A DNA stretch of 64,000 nt, from the NCBI GenBank assembly GCA_030652805.1, contig JAUSPT010000024.1, positions 37,050 to 101,049 of the forward strand, given 5' to 3'. This document shows positions 41,728 to 49,408 of the stretch, in pieces (position 1 is the first letter of the stretch; every line of letters begins with the position of its first letter). The translations under genes were made by a program, and so were the position numbers. The notes beneath the pieces are model-generated. The model ran no database searches, had not been told where the DNA came from, and worked only from the letters and a program-made list of their open reading frames with translations. This DNA comes from a bacterium. Lineage in GTDB: Bacteria > JAHJDO01.

Positions 41728-42834
41728 ATGGAACCGACCCGCAATGTTCAGGCAACTTTGGTTGATTTATTGGATAGGATACTGGATAAGGGGCTGGTAA
41801 TCAACGCCGATATTATCATCTCTGTGGCTGGTATTCCTTTAATCGGCGTTAATTTGAGAGCGGCGTTAGCAGGAATGGAGACTATGCTTAAATACGGGGT
41901 GATGCAGTCCTGGGATGAGAAGAGCAGGGCATGGGAGAGGGAACATCAGAAGAAGGCTCTTCCTTCTCTGGTTGAAGGGGAGAAGATCGCCCTGAAAATA
42001 TATGGTTCTTATTATTATAGTAAAGGAATATATAATGCCTGGAAACCAGGCTATTTTTATTTAACTAATAAAAGGCTTATTCTTCACCGTCAGGATTTTG
42101 ATGAAATCACCTTTCAGATACCATTAGAAAAAATAAAAGCATTAATAGTGAAAGAGGAAGAGCATTTTGTTAAAGAAAAGAAAAAACAGGTGCTTTATCT
42201 TATGGATAGACAGGATCAAGCGCATCGGCTTAGCGCAGTAGAGGCAAACCAATTAAAAGAGGCTATTGAACAAAGAATAAAGGATATGGGACTTTGTCTG
42301 GAAGAAAATCCTGTTCTTCCAGAGTTTGTGGATGAGCGAATTGCAGGTTCGCTGATGGAAGAAGAAAAGGTTAGTCATCAAGGGAAGAAAGTGTGGTATT
42401 TAGTGCCGCCTGAAGGAATTCAACAAGAGACCTGGAGACCGGGTCATCTCTATCTTACCAATAAAAGATTATTTTGGTGGTATGATTTTGATAAAAGAAT
42501 AGTTTTTGATGTTTCTGTTGATAAAATAGTTGGCGTTAATGCCGAGATGAGAAAAACAAGCGGTCTTGATAGTAAGAAAGAGAAAATCCTTGATATACTA
42601 TACGGGGTTAATTCAACAAAAAGAACAGCTTCTTTTGCCGGAAAGGAAATAGATGAATGGGCGGAAGCGCTAAACAGGATTGTTCCCGGCAAGATAAATG
42701 AGGAAATCGAAACCTGCCCCCAGTGCGGCAGGCCCGCCCCGGCCAAAGAATTATTAGAAGAGAGTTGCCAGAGCTGTGGCTGGGTCAGCCCTAGATTAAA
42801 AAAGAAGATAGCTCAAGCGGCTTTATCAGCATGA
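41728..42834 (+). CDS. GvpA-family protein fused to two GRAM/PH-like domains and a zinc ribbon
   Basis: A 368-residue protein of unusual design. Residues 10-60 are a GvpA core (LVDLLDRILDKGLVINADI, GVNLRAALAGMETMLKYGV). Two GRAM/PH-like domains follow (about 80-190 and 205-320), each with the hallmark strand GYFYLTNKRLILH or GHLYLTNKRLFWW. The end has a zinc ribbon with Cys330, Cys333, Cys347 and Cys350. GRAM domains bind lipids or proteins, so this could tie the shell tip to a membrane or to the assembly machinery. Its TGA overlaps the start of another double-GRAM protein. Confidence 0.85.
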   Translation: MEPTRNVQATLVDLLDRILDKGLVINADIIISVAGIPLIGVNLRAALAGMETMLKYGVMQSWDEKSRAWEREHQKKALPSLVEGEKIALKIYGSYYYSKGIYNAWKPGYFYLTNKRLILHRQDFDEITFQIPLEKIKALIVKEEEHFVKEKKKQVLYLMDRQDQAHRLSAVEANQLKEAIEQRIKDMGLCLEENPVLPEFVDERIAGSLMEEEKVSHQGKKVWYLVPPEGIQQETWRPGHLYLTNKRLFWWYDFDKRIVFDVSVDKIVGVNAEMRKTSGLDSKKEKILDILYGVNSTKRTASFAGKEIDEWAEALNRIVPGKINEEIETCPQCGRPAPAKELLEESCQSCGWVSPRLKKKIAQAALSA

Positions 42835-44039
42835 GAAGTTATTTAGATACTATAAGAAAACCGGTTAATTTACCTTTGCTTCAGGGCGAAGAAGTGCTTA
42901 AGTATTTTACGGCGAGCTACGATGTTGGGAGTTCACTTGCCTCATCCTGGAGACTGGGAAATTTATATCTTACCAATAAGAGACTGCTTTTTGTCCAGGG
43001 AAGAAAGATACTATTTGAGGGCCTGCTCAGCCAAATAAAGACTATAAATATAGTAAAGAGAAGATGGATTTTGGGTAAGAAAGTAAAACAACTAAGTATA
43101 GTATCTGAAGGCAGGAGAGCGCCATATATTGCCATAAAAGACCCTGAAGAATGGAAAAAAGCAATCCTTTCTGATCCACAGTCCCCAGTCCATAACTCGC
43201 AACCTGATGAAGTAATTTTAAAAGGAAGGGGTGGTTATTTAACTCCCGGTCAATCAAAGTGGAGGCTTGGCACTCTTCTCCTTACCAATAAAAAACTCGC
43301 ATTTTCCCAGTTGAGGGGAATTGTATGGGAGACGCCACTCAGCAGTATTAAGGGTTTAAGAATAGAAAAAAGAGTTTACGGGGTCAGTAAAAGTGATGCG
43401 ATATGTGTGGAATATGAATCTTTGGGTGAATTATTAAAAGCATGGATTATATCGCTTAATTTAGAGACTTGGAGAAAAGAGCTATATGAGAGAGTATTAC
43501 TAAAAGTAGATCGGGAGACATTAGATAAAATTGTTACCGAATTGGATCCAGGTTCAAAAGGGATACTCTGGTTTCTTTATGAGAACCGACACGCAAGAAT
43601 CGATATCTTAGCCAAGCTCATAAAGTCTCCTACCCATATGGATGTTTTACTTAAAATAAGGGAGATTATAAACCCAACAGCTGAAAAGCTCATCGGCTAT
43701 CCTATACTCTCATTCGAGAGTTCAAAAGTTGACTGGGAAACTGGCGAGAAAGTTACGTTTAGCTGGTGGCTCGCTGGTCAGCCTTATAGAGAGAAAATGG
43801 AGCCGCTTCTGGACATATTTGATGAGGATGCTGAGCTGGTAGTCTATTTAGAGATGGTAGGTATTAAAGAAGATAAGTTATGCTTAAGTGTGGTGAATAA
43901 CAAACTTATTATTGATGCAGATAAAAATTATCATAAAGAAATTTCTCTTCCCGCAGTGGTTAATACAAATAGTTTTACCAAGAGGTATAAAAATAATATA
44001 TTGGAAGTAAGGTTAAAAAAGGGAAAGTGTAACAGGTGA
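42831..44039 (+). CDS. Double GRAM/PH-like, winged-helix-like and Hsp20 fusion protein
   Basis: A 402-residue protein. Two GRAM/PH-like domains (1-110 and 115-215) carry WRLGNLYLTNKRLLF and WRLGTLLLTNKKLAF strands. Residues 220-300 look like a winged helix (LDPGSKGILWFLYENRHARIDILAKLI). The last 80 residues are an Hsp20/p23-like domain (LLDIFDEDAELVVYLEMVGI start, YKNNILEVRLKKG end), clearly related to the two Hsp20 proteins of this island. ATGA overlap with the preceding GvpA-GRAM gene indicates coupling. A membrane- or shell-linked chaperone is a reasonable guess; no precedent known to me. Confidence 0.78.
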   Translation: MRSYLDTIRKPVNLPLLQGEEVLKYFTASYDVGSSLASSWRLGNLYLTNKRLLFVQGRKILFEGLLSQIKTINIVKRRWILGKKVKQLSIVSEGRRAPYIAIKDPEEWKKAILSDPQSPVHNSQPDEVILKGRGGYLTPGQSKWRLGTLLLTNKKLAFSQLRGIVWETPLSSIKGLRIEKRVYGVSKSDAICVEYESLGELLKAWIISLNLETWRKELYERVLLKVDRETLDKIVTELDPGSKGILWFLYENRHARIDILAKLIKSPTHMDVLLKIREIINPTAEKLIGYPILSFESSKVDWETGEKVTFSWWLAGQPYREKMEPLLDIFDEDAELVVYLEMVGIKEDKLCLSVVNNKLIIDADKNYHKEISLPAVVNTNSFTKRYKNNILEVRLKKGKCNR

Positions 44040-44716
44040 GAAAACTTATTTATGTGCCGATTATACATATGAGCGCTGACTTAGGCAGTGTTGCCAAGCA
44101 GGTAAATAAAAGAGGTATTGCAGATTTTGGAGAGGAATTCTGGAAGAAACACAGAGAGACTGTGTCCGGCTTTTGGGATTCGATTGTAAAATATTTTGCC
44201 AATTTAGAGGTTAAAGATTTTAAGATATACCAGGATGGCTTGGTAGCTGATGGAGAAGTTGGCCAAAAAATAGTGGAGGAAGGCGTTAAATCCGGCAGTA
44301 AAAATTATGAAGTTATCGATGATTTATTGAAGAAAGGGGGGATTTTAGTCCAGACAGAGGATTTCCCTCTGGTTAAAGAAGAAAGAGATCGTATTGTTAA
44401 AATTACCCAGGCTAAGACGATAACAACGAAGTTAATAGCATATTTAGGATATAGATTGACTAAGGATTGGTTACTAAGGAAAAGAGATAATTATATAGCT
44501 AAGAGGATAGATGAAACTTTAGAACATGGCGGAGAAAAGGGCATCCTCTTTTTAGGTGCATACCACAACATAATACCTGAACTCTCTAAAAAAATTCAGA
44601 TAACTGAGGTAAAGGAAGCAAAAAAAGTAAGGGATTATCAAAGATTGCTTCTCTCATTTAGAAAGAATAAAGAAGAATTTGAAGAGTTAGCAAGATATTT
44701 AATCTCACCAATATAA
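44036..44716 (+). CDS. Conserved protein at the end of the gas vesicle island, function unknown
   Basis: A 226-residue soluble protein. The GTG start at 44036 overlaps the previous stop, so it belongs to the operon. The first strand LIYVPIIHMSADLGS and the late segment GILFLGAYHNIIPEL are spaced like the two histidine motifs of TraB/Tiki-type proteins (GxxH and GAGH), but the match is weak and I do not assign it. A basic region (KDWLLRKRDNYIAKR) lies between. Last gene before an inverted repeat. Confidence 0.6.
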   Translation: MRKLIYVPIIHMSADLGSVAKQVNKRGIADFGEEFWKKHRETVSGFWDSIVKYFANLEVKDFKIYQDGLVADGEVGQKIVEEGVKSGSKNYEVIDDLLKKGGILVQTEDFPLVKEERDRIVKITQAKTITTKLIAYLGYRLTKDWLLRKRDNYIAKRIDETLEHGGEKGILFLGAYHNIIPELSKKIQITEVKEAKKVRDYQRLLLSFRKNKEEFEELARYLISPI

Positions 44717-44757
44717 AAGAACCCTTTACTGCTTTTTTCTCTTTCATCGTTAATCCC

Positions 44758-44813
44758 ATAGACCATCTCCTGTTTTAATCTTTTCCCCGCCTTTATATCA
44801 GGAGATAGTCTAT
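44758..44813. terminator. Inverted repeat closing the gas vesicle island
   Basis: ATAGACCATCTCCTG (44758-44772) and CAGGAGATAGTCTAT (44799-44813) are complementary over 15 bases with one mismatch, around a 26-base T/C-rich loop. It lies 42 bases past the last island gene and before tRNA-Ala. It probably ends the long gas vesicle transcript; there is no strong T-run afterwards. Confidence 0.5.
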
Positions 44814-44889
44814 AACCTAAATTTTTGTGTAGATTTTTACGTGAGGCAATGATACAATTCCCTGTTAACTAAAATCCGTGGTACTATAA

Positions 44890-44962
<73 letters not shown>

Positions 44963-44992
44963 CAAACTTATCATAACTTTATGGGAGAATAT

Positions 44993-45349
44993 ATGGCAAA
45001 ACACAAAGTTTTTAAAATACATGATAAATTACACGTTACTATAACAAGTAAACAAATAGAATTAACATCTAAACTTAGGGATTATATTCAGCAGAAAACT
45101 TCAAAATTAACAAAATACTTCTCTCATATATCTGACATACACATTATCATAAATGAAGAAAAATATAGACATGTTATAGAAATTAATGCATTAACTAACG
45201 GAATAATAATGCCGGGCAGAGCAGAGCATACAGATGTTCATACAGCGTTTGATAAAGCACTTGCTAAGGTCGAAAACCAAATCAGAAGATATAAGGACAA
45301 AATCGTAACTCATACATCTAAGCAAGAAAAGACAGAGAGTAATTCCTGA
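44993..45349 (+). CDS. hpf: Ribosome hibernation promoting factor / RaiA-like protein
   Basis: A 118-residue short-type HPF that binds the 30S decoding region and blocks translation in resting cells. The beta-alpha-beta-beta-beta-alpha pattern is visible: VTITSKQIELTSKLRDYIQQKTSKL, a SDIHIIINEE strand, then HTDVHTAFDKALAKVENQIRRYKDK. No long C-terminal dimerisation domain. The ATG at 44993 is favoured over 44981 because GGGAG lies at 44983-44987. Placement next to EIIA(Ntr) and HPr kinase genes resembles the rpoN-hpf-ptsN neighbourhood of many bacteria. Confidence 0.88.
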   Translation: MAKHKVFKIHDKLHVTITSKQIELTSKLRDYIQQKTSKLTKYFSHISDIHIIINEEKYRHVIEINALTNGIIMPGRAEHTDVHTAFDKALAKVENQIRRYKDKIVTHTSKQEKTESNS

Positions 45350-45365
45350 TAAAAAAGGATATAAG

Positions 45366-45839
45366 GTGAGACTAACTGATTTTATTAATAAAGGTGCAGT
45401 TTGTATAGATTTGAAATCAAATGATAAAACAGCTGTGCTTTATGAACTGGTTGATATTCTCCAGAAATCTGGAGGAATTAAAAATGGTAATAGTAATAGA
45501 GAAAAATTGTTTAACATTCTATGTGAGAGAGAGAAACTCGGCAGCACAGGAATTGCTAATAGAGCGGCTATCCCGCATGGAAAATCTGATTTGGTAAAAA
45601 GCATAACCATTGCTATTGGTATTTCTCCTAATGGAGTTGATTTTGATTCTATTGACGGGCAAAAGACATGTATATTCGCTCTTTTAATTGCGCCTCCTAG
45701 CTCTGCAGCTCCTCATTTAAGAGCACTGGCCAGAATAGCCCGTCTTTTTAAAAATAAGACTTTCAGGCATGTTTTAATAAATGCTAAATCTCCAGAAGAC
45801 GTAATAAGACTAATTGCAACAGAAGAGAAAACTCTTTGA
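45366..45839 (+). CDS. ptsN: PTS EIIA domain protein (PtsN/EIIA-Ntr-like)
   Basis: A 157-residue PTS EIIA type-2 protein with phosphoacceptor His71 in RAAIPHGKS. The L-C-x-R-E-K-L-G-S-T-G-I and PHLRALARIARL segments are typical. Such proteins are regulators phosphorylated through EI and HPr and do not carry sugar by themselves. GTG at 45366 is the start, 16 bases after hpf, with AAGG upstream. It belongs to the hpf-ptsN-hprK run. Confidence 0.87.
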   Translation: MRLTDFINKGAVCIDLKSNDKTAVLYELVDILQKSGGIKNGNSNREKLFNILCEREKLGSTGIANRAAIPHGKSDLVKSITIAIGISPNGVDFDSIDGQKTCIFALLIAPPSSAAPHLRALARIARLFKNKTFRHVLINAKSPEDVIRLIATEEKTL

Positions 45840-45846
45840 GGGTCCA

Positions 45847-46398
45847 ATGATAAAAGCGGCAGTTAAGACAGAAAAAAGAACAATGACTCATGGAGTTTTA
45901 TTGGATGTGCATGGATCTGGTGTGTTAATTACAGGTAAAAGCGGTGTGGGAAAAAGTGAAGCAGCACTTGATCTGATTACAAGAGGACAGCGGTTGGTTG
46001 CAGATGACGTTGTTAATATTAAATTAGTCGCAGAGAAATTTCTGATGGGCTCCGGGTCTGAACTCACTAAACATAAGATGGAGATCAGAGGTCTGGGCAT
46101 TATAGACGTTTGCGCTATCTTTGGAATAGGAAGCATAAGAAATCGTAAAAGGATAGAATTGGTGATAAAACTTGAACACTGGGACAGCAGTAAGGAATAT
46201 GAAAGATTGGGGCTGGAAGAAAAAATACACTGTATATTGGGGATAGGCATTCCAATGATAATTATTCCTGTAAGGCCTGGACGTAATATTGCAACAATTA
46301 TTGAAGTTGCTACGAAAAATCACAGATTAAGAAGAATGGGTGCTTTTGCAGCAAAAGAGCTGGATGAAGAATTAATTAATATGTCGAAAAATAAATAG
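45847..46398 (+). CDS. hprK: HPr kinase/phosphorylase, short form lacking the N-terminal domain
   Basis: A 183-residue protein equal to the C-terminal catalytic domain of HprK: MTHGVLLDVHGSGVLITG, Walker A GKSGVGKS at 30-37, and the signature EIRGLGIIDV. Full-length enzymes have about 310 residues; the 125-residue N-terminal domain is missing, as in alphaproteobacterial short HprK. It phosphorylates HPr on a serine, and HPr here keeps that serine (Ser51). The ATG at 45847 follows GAGGG; an in-frame reading from 45814 runs into ptsN and is rejected. Confidence 0.88.
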   Translation: MIKAAVKTEKRTMTHGVLLDVHGSGVLITGKSGVGKSEAALDLITRGQRLVADDVVNIKLVAEKFLMGSGSELTKHKMEIRGLGIIDVCAIFGIGSIRNRKRIELVIKLEHWDSSKEYERLGLEEKIHCILGIGIPMIIIPVRPGRNIATIIEVATKNHRLRRMGAFAAKELDEELINMSKNK

Positions 46399-46421
46399 TA
46401 AATTAAGAGAGGAAAAGGTAT

Positions 46422-47183
46422 ATGCGTAAGCCGTTAATAGCTGGGAATTGGAAAATGAATAAAACTGTGAGCGAAGCAGCAGATTTTGCAAATAACTTAA
46501 AGTCAGCATTAAGAGACCTGCAATATGTTGAAATTGTTATATGTCCTGCTTTCGTTGCTTTAAGTGAAGTTAGTAAAATACTGGAAGGAAACAGCGCAAA
46601 GTTAGGTGCTCAGAATATGTATATGCAGGAGAATGGCGCATATACAGGAGAAATATCGCCTCTAATGTTAAAGGAACTGGGTTGCAGGTATGTTATAATA
46701 GGGCATTCTGAAAGGAGAGAATATTTTAAGGAAGATAATAAATTAATTAATGCTAAGATAAAGTTGGCCTTAAAATACCAATTGCGTCCAATTTTGTGCG
46801 TTGGCGAAACTCTCTCAGAATACCAAAACAATCAAACTATTGATATTGTAAAAACAGAAATTAGAGAGGGTTTAGCTGGTATAGATGAGGAGCAAATGAG
46901 TCAAGTAGCTATTGCATATGAGCCGATTTGGGCTATTGGAACAGGGGAAACCGCTACTCCAGATGATGCTAATAGAGTTCATAAGATTATAAGAAAGATT
47001 ATATCAGAGATGTTTGATGCTAAAACTGGCGAAAAAACGAGAATACAGTATGGAGGCAGTGTAAAACCAGATAATATAAGCGCTTTGATGGAAAAATCCG
47101 ACATAGACGGGGCTTTAGTAGGTGGAGCAAGTTTGTCTGTTGAATCATTTATAAGAATAGTCAATTATGATAAAAAAGACTGA
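46422..47183 (+). CDS. tpiA: Triosephosphate isomerase
   Basis: A 253-residue TIM barrel that interconverts dihydroxyacetone phosphate and glyceraldehyde 3-phosphate. GNWKMNK at the start carries the catalytic lysine; His95 in IIGHSERREYF and Glu167 in AYEPIWAIGTG sit at the canonical numbers. The phosphate-binding GGSVKPDN and GALVGGASL loops are present. Its 3' end overlaps the HPr gene by 17 bases, an unusual coupling of a glycolytic enzyme with the PTS. Confidence 0.97.
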   Translation: MRKPLIAGNWKMNKTVSEAADFANNLKSALRDLQYVEIVICPAFVALSEVSKILEGNSAKLGAQNMYMQENGAYTGEISPLMLKELGCRYVIIGHSERREYFKEDNKLINAKIKLALKYQLRPILCVGETLSEYQNNQTIDIVKTEIREGLAGIDEEQMSQVAIAYEPIWAIGTGETATPDDANRVHKIIRKIISEMFDAKTGEKTRIQYGGSVKPDNISALMEKSDIDGALVGGASLSVESFIRIVNYDKKD

Positions 47184-47448
47184 TATAAAAAGAATAGTTG
47201 TTATAAAGAATACGCTTGGTCTGCATGCAAGACCAGCAGCTTTATTTGTTCAACTTGCTAATAAATTTCAATCGGAGATTTTTGTAGAGAAAAAAGAGCA
47301 AAAAGTAAATGGGAAAAGCATCATGGGAATAATGACATTGGCTGCTGGCAAAGGGCAGAAAATAACTATAATAGCAGACGGAAATGATGCTGAAAAAGCT
47401 GTAAAGGCCTTAGAAAAATTACTTAAAGATAAATTTGGAGAGGAGTAA
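47167..47448 (+). CDS. ptsH: Phosphocarrier protein HPr
   Basis: A 93-residue HPr with the EI-phosphorylated His20 in GLHARPAA and regulatory Ser51 in NGKSIMGIM, the target of HprK. LAAGKGQKITIIADG and the closing helix match the family. The N-terminus is about five residues longer than usual because the gene starts inside the end of tpiA. ptsI follows after six bases. Confidence 0.94.
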   Translation: MIKKTDIKRIVVIKNTLGLHARPAALFVQLANKFQSEIFVEKKEQKVNGKSIMGIMTLAAGKGQKITIIADGNDAEKAVKALEKLLKDKFGEE

Positions 47449-47454
47449 ACTAGA

Positions 47455-49203
47455 TTGTTGAATGGAATTCCTGTATCACCCGGCATAGTAATCGGGAAAG
47501 TTCTATTATTGGATAGTCGAATATCTGCTGTGCCTAAGTATAAGATTAACAAAGATGGAATAGTAAAAGAAATAATCCGCTTTACAAGAGCGCTTAGCAA
47601 AGCTAAAAGGGAGCTTACAGAGATTCAGAGAAAATTTGTTGACAAGGTTGGAGAAACGCACGCCGCTATCTTTGATGCGCATTTGTTAATTCTAGAGGAT
47701 TCATCACTAATAGAAAAAACCATAGAACAAGTAAGAAATGAACAGTTTAATGTGGAGTTTGTATTTTCCCAGGTACTGGAGAAGGTAATTAAAAAGTTTT
47801 CTGGTATTAATGATGAATACATGGGGGAACGTGTAGCTGATATAAACGACGTTGGCAGACGCGTTCTCAAAAATCTTTTAGCCAAGAAGCATGTGGATTT
47901 GTCTAATTTAAAAGAAAGGGTTGTGCTCGTAAGCCATGATCTTTCTCCATCAGACACTGCCCAAATGAATAAGAATAAAGTCATAGGCTTTGCGACTGAA
48001 ATAGGCGGGCGAACTTCGCATACAGCAATCATGGCAAGAACGTTAGAGATCCCTGCTGTTGTAGGAGTAGAAAACATTACTCAAAAAGTGATTACAGGGG
48101 ACACTATTATTATAGATGGGGTTAAGGGAATAGTAATAGTAAATCCTTCTCCGTTTATTCTTGAGAAATATTTGAAGAAGCGGGCAGAAATTAAGTCATT
48201 AGAAAGAAAGCTCTCAAGACTTAGATACGTACGCGCAGATACGCTTGATGGGCAGAAAATTTTGCTGGCGGCAAATATAGAATCACGAAACGAAGTCCAT
48301 TCAATAATAACACATGGCGCAAACGGGATAGGACTTTATAGAACAGAATTTCTCTACTTAAAGAGAAATACTATGCCTAGCGAAGAAGAGCAGTTTAACG
48401 CTTATAGGTATGTTGCTCAAAAAATTAATCCGCAGAATGTGGTTATAAGAACTCTTGATCTGGGAGGAGATAAGTTTATATCAGAGTTAGGAATGCCAAA
48501 AGAAATGAATCCCCTTTTAGGTTTGAGGGCTATTAGATTTTGTTTGAAACGGCCGGATATATTCAAGCCTCAGTTACGGGCCATTCTAAGAGCAAGCCAT
48601 TACGGTAATGTGTCAATGATGTTCCCTATGATATCAGGATTGTCAGAACTAAGAGAGGCAAAAGTGCTTGTTGAGGGGGTAAAAAAGGAACTGGATAGGG
48701 AAAATCTTCCTTATGACAGGAATATTAAGGTTGGCGTTATGATAGAGGTGCCTTCCGCGGCATTAATAGCTGATATATTGGCGAAGGAAGCAGATTTTTT
48801 TAGCATAGGAACTAATGACTTAATTCAGTATTCTTTTGCGCTAGACAGAGTTAACGAAAAAATCTCCTATCTCTATAGACCTAATCATCCGGCAGTTTAT
48901 CGTTTAATCAAAATGATTATAGACGCTGCGAATAAGGCTGATATTCCTGTCACTATATGTGGAGAGATGGCAGGAGTGCCAGCATCTGTATTGGCCTTAT
49001 TGGGATTGGGATTGTTTCGTTTCAGTATGGCCTCTGTAATAATTCCTGAAATTAAAAAACTGATTCGCCACGTAAACACTAATGATGCAAAAAAAGTTGC
49101 TAAACATGTTCTCGAATTATCAACAGGTAAGGAAGCAGACAGGTATCTGAGATCTAAGATTGAAAAGATTATCTCAAGGGCTGAAATTGAGATATATGGC
49201 TAA
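47455..49203 (+). CDS. ptsI: PTS enzyme I (phosphoenolpyruvate-protein phosphotransferase)
   Basis: A 582-residue EI that takes phosphate from PEP and passes it to HPr. His189 in GGRTSHTAIMAR and Cys502 in VTICGEMAG sit where expected; the PEP-binding YRTEFLYLKR and FSIGTNDLIQY motifs are intact. The start is TTG at 47455 behind GGAGAGGAG. No EIIB or EIIC is in the window, so phosphate probably flows to the EIIA protein at 45366 and the permease-linked EIIA at 10419. Confidence 0.94.
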   Translation: MLNGIPVSPGIVIGKVLLLDSRISAVPKYKINKDGIVKEIIRFTRALSKAKRELTEIQRKFVDKVGETHAAIFDAHLLILEDSSLIEKTIEQVRNEQFNVEFVFSQVLEKVIKKFSGINDEYMGERVADINDVGRRVLKNLLAKKHVDLSNLKERVVLVSHDLSPSDTAQMNKNKVIGFATEIGGRTSHTAIMARTLEIPAVVGVENITQKVITGDTIIIDGVKGIVIVNPSPFILEKYLKKRAEIKSLERKLSRLRYVRADTLDGQKILLAANIESRNEVHSIITHGANGIGLYRTEFLYLKRNTMPSEEEQFNAYRYVAQKINPQNVVIRTLDLGGDKFISELGMPKEMNPLLGLRAIRFCLKRPDIFKPQLRAILRASHYGNVSMMFPMISGLSELREAKVLVEGVKKELDRENLPYDRNIKVGVMIEVPSAALIADILAKEADFFSIGTNDLIQYSFALDRVNEKISYLYRPNHPAVYRLIKMIIDAANKADIPVTICGEMAGVPASVLALLGLGLFRFSMASVIIPEIKKLIRHVNTNDAKKVAKHVLELSTGKEADRYLRSKIEKIISRAEIEIYG

Positions 49204-49214
49204 CTATTATGAAG

Positions 49215-49362
49215 ATGAAATATCAAATCACAAATAACAAATCTCAAACAAATTCAAAATTTCAATTTTCAAAATTCAAAGACAGAGCAATTTTGATCAT
49301 TGGTTATTTGGTCATTGTGATTTGTTTGTTATTTGGTACTTGGTACTTGGAATTTTAAAATT
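49215..49362. repeat. AT-rich imperfect inverted repeat
   Basis: The gap between ptsI and the next gene starts with AAATATCAAATCACAAATAACAAAT-type words and ends with their approximate complements (GTGATTTGTTTGTTATTTGGTACTTGG). It would form a long imperfect hairpin. Repeats of this CAAATAAC/GTTATTTG style are common between genes in some uncultured bacterial genomes. No gene fits; the remaining 45 bases contain only the next binding site. Confidence 0.6.
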
Positions 49363-49408
49363 TATACTAACTTAGAGTTAAACATTTACAAGAGAGGAAA
49401 TTTTTTTT

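Noticed and set aside
49215-49362. CRISPR-like array
   Set aside because: The CAAATAAC-type words vary in length and sequence and have no regular spacers; they form an inverted repeat. No cas genes are present.
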